Assembly: GCF_902170305.1 (NCBI RefSeq)
Contig: NZ_CABHWW010000026.1
Span: forward strand, 558,001 to 622,000
DNA length: 64,000 bases
Origin: Yersinia alsatica
GTDB lineage: Bacteria > Pseudomonadota > Gammaproteobacteria > Enterobacterales > Enterobacteriaceae
Direction of reading: 5' to 3'
A program made the position numbers and the translations under genes. Positions 60,147 through 64,000 of this stretch are shown one piece after another. Each line of letters starts with the position of its first letter. Position 1 is the stretch's first letter. The notes beneath the pieces were generated by a model. That model searched no databases. It saw nothing but the letters and a program-made list of their open reading frames with translations, and was not told the DNA's origin.

Positions 60147-60414
60147 TAAGATTGCTATATTAAGTGAGGATAGTCAGAGGCGAAGGAATCTGAATATTGC
60201 TTGCAATACATTATTGGCATTAATGTGTTCGGATAATTCCCCTATTTTTACAATGGGTGGGCTTGATCTATAACACAGACTACGACAGGATCGCGCTGGA
60301 ATAACCTGCTATCAGGTTAGTGTTGGTTTGGTTTTTGATAAAAATATCCAATAAAAAACGCGGTTTTTCTTATGCAGGGTCACGGCTGGTGTGTTTTTAC
60401 CAGTAGGTATTGCT

Positions 60415-60555
60415 TTGAAAAAACAACAAAATATTACCCAGAATAGCGATTATTCAACGGGAATTGGCGATGCGCAATTTGCGCTCGTGGTTTTACTGAC
60501 AACATCATGTTTGCTGATTGCAATAACGTTGATTGTGATCCTATGGCTAATTTGA
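60415..60555 (+). CDS. hidden 46-residue membrane protein (TTG start)
   Basis: TTG start with TAGGT 6 bases upstream. The peptide starts MKKQQNITQNSDYSTGIGD and ends in a single hydrophobic helix to the last residue (FALVVLLTTSCLL onward to VILWLI), a tail-anchored layout. It is separated by 26 bp from the next small gene in the same direction. No family recognised. Confidence 0.55.
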   Translation: MKKQQNITQNSDYSTGIGDAQFALVVLLTTSCLLIAITLIVILWLI

Positions 60556-60581
60556 TGCGCCATAGCAATTAGGGAGAATGT

Positions 60582-60746
60582 ATGGATAAGGGTTTGTTTG
60601 ATGACAATAAAGTCATTGCACTGATCGGTTTACTGTTGGCTGCACTTATTGTAGTGAGTACGATGTTTGTGATGACCTATATGGCGGATCGTCAACGCAA
60701 CGAAGTACAAACTATCGATGTGCAAAACTGCTACAAAAAGACCTGA
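60582..60746 (+). CDS. hidden 54-residue membrane protein
   Basis: ATG start with AGGGAG 5 bases upstream. The sequence is MDKGLFDDNK, then one transmembrane helix (VIALIGLLLAALIVVSTMFV), then a soluble tail ADRQRNEVQTIDVQNCYKKT with one cysteine. The well-placed ribosome site, clean helix and charged tail make translation likely. Follows the 46-residue gene after 26 bp and is probably cotranscribed with it. Confidence 0.7.
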   Translation: MDKGLFDDNKVIALIGLLLAALIVVSTMFVMTYMADRQRNEVQTIDVQNCYKKT

Positions 60747-60751
60747 GAACT

Positions 60752-60791
60752 TTATTCGCCGGATAGCGCTAGTCTGCATTCAGGCGAATAA
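60752..60791. terminator. terminator-like inverted repeat between small gene and MarA-like gene
   Basis: 9-bp arms TTATTCGCC / GGCGAATAA around a 22-base loop, between convergent genes. No long T run. Confidence 0.4.
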
Positions 60792-60806
60792 TTGCATTGC
60801 AGGATG

Positions 60807-61193
60807 TTATGCCAGTTTCTGATGGATAGCATGCAAGGGCAAGGCGATATTAAGGTCAATATCGGTATTTTGTCTGAAATCATACGGGGTTATGCCGTAA
60901 CGTTTTCTGAACATATAAGTAAAGTGGGACTGTGAGCCAAAGCCAAAGTCCAACGCAATGTCAAAAATAGTGCTGTCACTGCTTCTGAGTTGGTAAACAG
61001 CCCCTGCTAAGCGCCTTTCTCGAATGTATTTACCTAGCGATATGCCTGTAACTTCTTTAAATATTTTTTGCATATGCCAAAGCGAATAGCCCGAATACAC
61101 GGCTAATTCTTCGAGGTAGATGACTCGCCCCAGATGGGTTTCGACCCATTTACTGAGGGCGCAGACTAACGCGAGATGATTTTCTTGTGACAT
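60807..61193 (-). CDS. MarA/SoxS-type AraC-family regulator
   Basis: 128-residue protein consisting only of the two-HTH AraC DNA-binding domain, the MarA/SoxS/Rob-N architecture. HTH1 is LEELAVYSGYSLWHMQKIFKE near 24-44. HTH2 contains IFDIALDFGFGSQSHFTYMFRKRYGITP near 76-103. Expected to activate stress/efflux-type promoters as a monomer. Stands alone, convergent with the small-protein genes. Confidence 0.9.
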   Translation of the reverse strand: MSQENHLALVCALSKWVETHLGRVIYLEELAVYSGYSLWHMQKIFKEVTGISLGKYIRERRLAGAVYQLRSSDSTIFDIALDFGFGSQSHFTYMFRKRYGITPYDFRQNTDIDLNIALPLHAIHQKLA

Positions 61194-61363
61194 TATTTAG
61201 TCTGTTTTTTCTAGTTAGGAGTAGTGCAGTATACACAAGTTGAATCTAACAACACAAAACACCAAATTGACCGCTAGCGAATGGCTGGAGCTCTAAAGAC
61301 TTTTCAGCGAATGCTTGCAAAAGAGCTTTCTGGTGCCATAGTAAAAGGGTAGTGCCATCTGAA

Positions 61364-61377
61364 TGGGAAATTTCCCA
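61364..61377. promoter_or_regulatory. 14-bp palindrome upstream of the 37-residue gene
   Basis: TGGGAAATTTCCCA is fully self-complementary. It lies between two direct copies of GTAAAAGG (61341 and 61381), 55 bp before the start codon of the small gene; candidate operator. Confidence 0.5.
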
Positions 61378-61431
61378 AGGGTAAAAGGTTGAGTTTGGAA
61401 AAATAGAAATTAAAAATGATGAGGTGATCGC

Positions 61432-61545
61432 ATGTTGATAACAGTGATTATGACTCTGATAGCGGTTGTGGGCGTAACCGTCTTTCTAAAGATGCCAGTA
61501 ATGGTTCTGCATAAAGGTAAAGGCGCAGGAGGTGATGAACTGTGA
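61432..61545 (+). CDS. hidden 37-residue membrane protein
   Basis: ATG start with GAGGTGA 4 bases upstream. The peptide is one transmembrane helix (MLITVIMTLIAVVGVTVFL) followed by a short basic/glycine tail (KMPVMVLHKGKGAGGDEL). A strong rho-independent terminator follows 47 bp after the stop, and a palindrome precedes it, so it has the anatomy of an independent transcription unit. No family recognised. Confidence 0.68.
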   Translation: MLITVIMTLIAVVGVTVFLKMPVMVLHKGKGAGGDEL

Positions 61546-61591
61546 GGTTAGGAATATTGTGATCGGCATATATAAAATGAATTCTTCCTTG

Positions 61592-61628
61592 AACCAGGTG
61601 ATTGATAACTATCATACCTGGTTTTTTT
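61592..61628 (+). terminator. terminator of the 37-residue gene
   Basis: AACCAGGT / ACCTGGTT arms around a nested TGATAACTATCA stem, followed by a run of T residues. Confidence 0.88.
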
Positions 61629-61864
61629 ATGCCTAATTTTTGCCATACCTCGTGAGTCCTCCACATCATATTTGTCTTTTTTTGCAACAATGAACCTTTC
61701 AGCAACTGAAACAGTGTATTGAATAACTCTCCCTAGGTTGCTAATTAACCACAGATAATTGCAGAATAGTTTAGCGGTAAAGGTGAGGATATGACACGGT
61801 CGGCTAAAGAAATATTTCAATGAGCGTGATATCCTTGCGCGATATTATTGTGAAGGAATTATTC

Positions 61865-62104
61865 ATGTCTGAAATGTTCACTAATGACCAAGAGCTGGTC
61901 TCTGATCTGGTCGCCTGCCAATTAGTTATCAAACAAATTCTGGATGTGATCGATATCATTGCCCCCACGGAAGTGCGGGATAAGATGTCGCATCAACTTA
62001 AAACTATCGATTTTTCTACCCATCCAGCGGGTGCCGACCCGGTAACAAAGCGAGCTATTGAGAAAGCCATTGCGCTGATCGATATGAAGTTTACGCAAAA
62101 ATAA
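61865..62104 (+). CDS. DUF2594/YecF-like small protein
   Basis: 79-residue soluble helical protein. The pattern [20 protein letters not shown] at the N-terminal side and [15 protein letters not shown] at the end resembles the E. coli YecF (DUF2594) family. AAGGAA precedes the ATG at 61865. An in-frame upstream ATG (61820) overlaps the TGA of a 10-codon ORF (61791-61823) with its own AGGTGAGG site, so a longer, coupled form is possible. Function unknown. Confidence 0.7.
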   Translation: MSEMFTNDQELVSDLVACQLVIKQILDVIDIIAPTEVRDKMSHQLKTIDFSTHPAGADPVTKRAIEKAIALIDMKFTQK

Positions 62105-62191
62105 CGAGTACATTAGGCGAAAGCCAGTGGTACAGAACTACCCAGAAGCCAGTCGGGTGAGTAGCGGGTTAAGAACTAACCCGCAAACTGA

Positions 62192-62425
62192 TTACTCAAG
62201 TATGTTATTGCCTATCTTTTTCACTAAAGGGCAATTACTGACGCCAATAATGCCATTTTCACCGTTGATAAATTGGGCGGTGGCAATAGTTCTGGCCGTC
62301 AGATATTTACATTGTAAACCTATGCCTGCTGCGTTCTTCTCACTGCCAATAAGTACGCCATAGCCAGAAAAGAGCAAGCCAAGGTATATGATTGCGGCGA
62401 CTAAGAACAACCTGAATAAACTCAT
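62192..62425 (-). CDS. yobH: YobH family protein
   Basis: 77-residue protein with an N-terminal transmembrane or uncleaved signal segment (residues 1-24). The segment SGYGVLIGSEKNAAGIGLQC followed by KYLTAR is nearly the same as in E. coli YobH, and two cysteines follow the family pattern. Divergent from mgrB with yebO beyond, as in the E. coli yobH-mgrB-yebO neighbourhood. Function unknown. Confidence 0.9.
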   Translation of the reverse strand: MSLFRLFLVAAIIYLGLLFSGYGVLIGSEKNAAGIGLQCKYLTARTIATAQFINGENGIIGVSNCPLVKKIGNNILE

Positions 62426-62596
62426 GTAGTCACTCCCTGTAATTAGTTTTACTTATTTTGTAGCGAGTATATTTAGCAGTTTAACTTGTAATGATGAGTC
62501 GGTTAATAGTAAAAATCCTAAATCATTTTGATTTATAGGATAAACCATCATTAAAGTGCTCTTTTAAGACGATAACAAACATTAGTAATTACATCT

Positions 62597-62613
62597 TGGC
62601 TATAAATGGTTGA
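62597..62613 (+). promoter_or_regulatory. PhoP box at the mgrB promoter
   Basis: TGGCTA-TAAAT-GGTTGA matches (T/G)GTTTA-N5-(T/G)GTTTA at 9 of 12 positions and ends exactly 12 bp before a perfect TATAAT (62626-62631), the canonical PhoP-dependent geometry. Confidence 0.68.
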
Positions 62614-62625
62614 TGTTTAATACAG

Positions 62626-62631
62626 TATAAT
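62626..62631 (+). promoter_or_regulatory. -10 element of mgrB
   Basis: TATAAT, 35 bp before the TTG start codon, giving a predicted leader of about 23 bases with TAAGG as ribosome site. Confidence 0.7.
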
Positions 62632-62660
62632 TTAAAAAAATGTTAAGTAAGGTGCTCGAT

Positions 62661-62804
62661 TTGAACATAAAGAAACTTGTTGCAACGGTAGGTATCATTG
62701 CCGTTTGTTGCTTGTTTTATCTATTAGCCCTTGATAGCTACTGTGATCAGGGGGGGACTTTCTCTACCGGTATTTGTACTATTACTTCGATTATTCCATG
62801 GTAA
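62661..62804 (+). CDS. mgrB: PhoQ feedback inhibitor MgrB
   Basis: 47-residue membrane peptide with a TTG start. It shows all MgrB hallmarks: a short basic N-terminus (MNIKK), one transmembrane helix, then periplasmic CDQ with the second cysteine in GIC, and the C-terminal IPW. In E. coli MgrB binds PhoQ in the inner membrane and represses it; the two cysteines form the functional disulfide. It lies between yobH and yebO as in E. coli. The upstream PhoP box closes a feedback loop with the phoPQ genes at 19172-21303. An extra CC pair sits inside the transmembrane helix. Confidence 0.9.
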   Translation: MNIKKLVATVGIIAVCCLFYLLALDSYCDQGGTFSTGICTITSIIPW

Positions 62805-62960
62805 GGATAGGCGACTCATTTTATCTATAATAACAGTTGAAAACTATTACTATGAGTTATCTTTATTAACGGTTAATTAACCACAGGGATTTACCTTTGT
62901 GGTGGGCAGAGTGATAAGATAGCCTCTTCGCCACGCATGTAATCGGTAATAGGGTAGTCA

Positions 62961-63236
62961 ATGTCAGACACAACTATGGGCGCACTTGGTGCCATCCCAA
63001 TCGCTTTATCACTATTTACTGTCATTTTTTTCTTGATAGTTTGGTTCTTTTTGAGCCGTGCTAGTGTACGAGCAAATGAACAGATCCGCTTGTTACAAGA
63101 CATCGCTGAACAGCAGAGACAGCAAACAGAATTGCTCAAAGCATTACTGGAAAACGCCACGGGCGTCAGTGATGGGCAAAGTGATAGCGATATCGTTTCT
63201 CCCCTCGATTTTAAAGGTTTTATTCCCGAGAGATAA
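62961..63236 (+). CDS. yebO: YebO family protein
   Basis: 91-residue protein. The N-terminal transmembrane helix (about 10-32) is followed by a coiled-coil-like segment [21 protein letters not shown], matching E. coli YebO (there FFINRASSRTNEQIELLE). It follows mgrB by 156 bp on the same strand, as in E. coli. Function unknown. Confidence 0.88.
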   Translation: MSDTTMGALGAIPIALSLFTVIFFLIVWFFLSRASVRANEQIRLLQDIAEQQRQQTELLKALLENATGVSDGQSDSDIVSPLDFKGFIPER

Positions 63237-63246
63237 CATTCATCGC

Positions 63247-63280
63247 CATTCTGATACTGCCCATCGGCAGTGTCAGAATG
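63247..63280 (+). terminator. hairpin after yebO
   Basis: CATTCTGA / TCAGAATG with inner ACTGCC / GGCAGT arms form a long imperfect stem 10 bp after the yebO stop. No T run follows, so terminator activity is uncertain. Confidence 0.5.
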
Positions 63281-63417
63281 ATGAGCCAGTGCTCCCTTTC
63301 CCTAACTCCCTCTGTATGTTTTAGATTTTCCCTTTCGCACGCCACAATAAACCCTACTAGCTGTCATAAATTTGTCTTAATTTCGCCGTAATGTAGCCAG
63401 AACTTTTCAGGAGAACG

Positions 63418-63726
63418 GTGATTCGGATGATTAAATGGTATGAAGAGAGTGACAGCGAAGTGAACAGAAGCATTGCATTACTTACCGGTGAAGATCCAGA
63501 TAAGTGGTATCCCTATGGTGGTATCAAAGGTAAGGACTATTGCAAGAACCCCTCAGATGCATGGCCTATCATCTACGCCAACAAAATTGGCCTCTATTCG
63601 CCAGAAATTAATGATAATAATCAGTGGAATGCCAGAATTACTAATCCGCAAGGCGAGTGGCAAGCTTATAGCCAAAGCCCTTTGCGTGCGGCAATGATCT
63701 GTTATCTGCTTAGCCAGGAAGTTTGA
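63418..63726 (+). CDS. DUF2591 (NinX-like) phage-type protein
   Basis: 102-residue protein with the DUF2591 pattern: an N-terminal SDSEVNRSIALLTG, the central CKNPSDAWPIIYANKIGL and the C-terminal SPLRAAMICYLLSQE. Such proteins are common in lambdoid phages (NinX and relatives). The GTG at 63418 follows AGGAGA by 4 bases; the ATG at 63427 is an alternative. Function unknown. Confidence 0.75.
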   Translation: MIRMIKWYEESDSEVNRSIALLTGEDPDKWYPYGGIKGKDYCKNPSDAWPIIYANKIGLYSPEINDNNQWNARITNPQGEWQAYSQSPLRAAMICYLLSQEV

Positions 63727-63825
63727 GCAGCGGAGTTGATGATTTTCAGCAGAATATCCCGTGAGTAGGCAGTAACGGGAGTGACAAACGGTAAGAAGTT
63801 TTTGACGACTTTCGTGGAGCTGATG

Positions 63826-64000
63826 ATGAAACGTATCATTAAAGGGGATTCAAATTTATCACACCTGGTTATTGCTCATGCAGCGATTGACCACCATCAA
63901 AAATCCTACGGCGAGCGGCGTCAGGGCTGGCCTTCAACTTATCTTATCCGCTACAAAAATAATCGTGTTGCCGTTGAGGTTGTCACTCGACGTCAGTCAT
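63826..64000 (+). CDS. DUF4060-like phage-type protein (3' truncated by window edge)
   Basis: 58 codons visible, no stop before the edge. It begins MKRIIKGDSNLSHLVIAHAA, continues with IDHHQKSYGERRQGWPSTYLI and then KNNRVAVEVVTRR, a pattern like DUF4060 phage proteins. GGAG precedes the ATG by 6 bases; a second ATG lies immediately upstream. With the NinX-like gene it hints at phage-derived DNA to the right. Confidence 0.6.
   Translation, partial: MKRIIKGDSNLSHLVIAHAAIDHHQKSYGERRQGWPSTYLIRYKNNRVAVEVVTRRQS

Noticed and set aside
61448-61820. Two minus-strand open frames of 85 and 90 codons
   Set aside because: They run through the terminator at 61592-61628 and antisense to the 37-codon gene, with no credible ribosome sites and patternless translation.
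62164-62184. GCGGGTTA-AGAAC-TAACCCGC hairpin as yobH terminator
   Set aside because: The stem is perfect and close to the yobH stop, but there is no T run on the minus strand, so I did not call it a terminator.

Overview
The window is chromosomal DNA of an enterobacterium. The gene order from hinT-ycfL-lpoB-thiK-nagZ-ycfP-ndh-ycfJ through mfd-lolCDE-nagK-cobB, pepT-roxA-phoQP-purB-hflD-mnmA-nudJ-rluE-icd is the familiar enteric backbone, and the protein sequences are close to the E. coli versions. The accessory genes, the moderate GC content and the type of intergenic repeats point to Yersinia, probably the Y. enterocolitica group. This identification is inference from recalled gene content, not from a search.

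Layout. 1-10857: end of a shikimate-dehydrogenase homologue, then cell-wall, thiamine and recycling genes (hinT, ycfL, lpoB, thiK, nagZ, ycfP), ndh behind a perfect FNR palindrome, ycfJ, and mfd on the minus strand. 11166-16211: lolC-lolD-lolE, nagK, cobB. 16212-16666: a repeat- and hairpin-rich spacer where E. coli carries potABCD. 16667-27969: pepT (FNR-like site), roxA, phoQ, phoP, a PhoP-box-driven outer-membrane protein gene, purB, hflD, mnmA, nudJ, rluE, icd. 28328-30803: a GT2 glycosyltransferase, an O-antigen-ligase-like protein and a hidden 58-aa membrane protein. 31133-34856: a sucrose locus (cscB, cscA, cscR) with two identical-core operators and a CRP site. 34983-41824: a small acidic protein, the aerotaxis receptor Aer behind a near-consensus sigma-28 promoter, a DUF2461 protein, metY, qorB/ytfH divergent pair, a YCII protein. 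42368-46460: an ABC amino-acid-type importer with an embedded zinc deacylase gene. 46582-60146: an autotransporter, a DMT transporter with divergent AraC regulator, small periplasmic proteins (LprI-like, HdeB-like, Lys/Pro-rich), a PAS-PAS-GGDEF cyclase, a RIO-type kinase, an MsbA-like ABC exporter, a GNAT and an APC antiporter. 60415-64000: a cluster of very small membrane-protein genes, a MarA-like regulator, YecF-like, YobH, MgrB, YebO, and two phage-type small genes at the right edge.

The strongest regulatory story is the PhoP/PhoQ circuit. phoP and phoQ (19172-21303), an outer-membrane protein gene upstream of them with a consensus PhoP box exactly 12 bp before its -10 element (22063-22079), and an mgrB homologue for PhoQ feedback (62661-62804, TTG start) with a weaker PhoP box at the same 12-bp spacing before a perfect TATAAT, all lie in this window. 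Other sites read directly are FNR at ndh and pepT, CRP and a LacI-type operator pair at cscB, and FliA at aer.

Several genes are shorter than 60 codons and easy to miss: 30627-30803 (minus), 42109-42267, 60415-60555, 60582-60746, 61432-61545 and 62661-62804. No CRISPR array, rRNA, tRNA or transposase gene was recognised.
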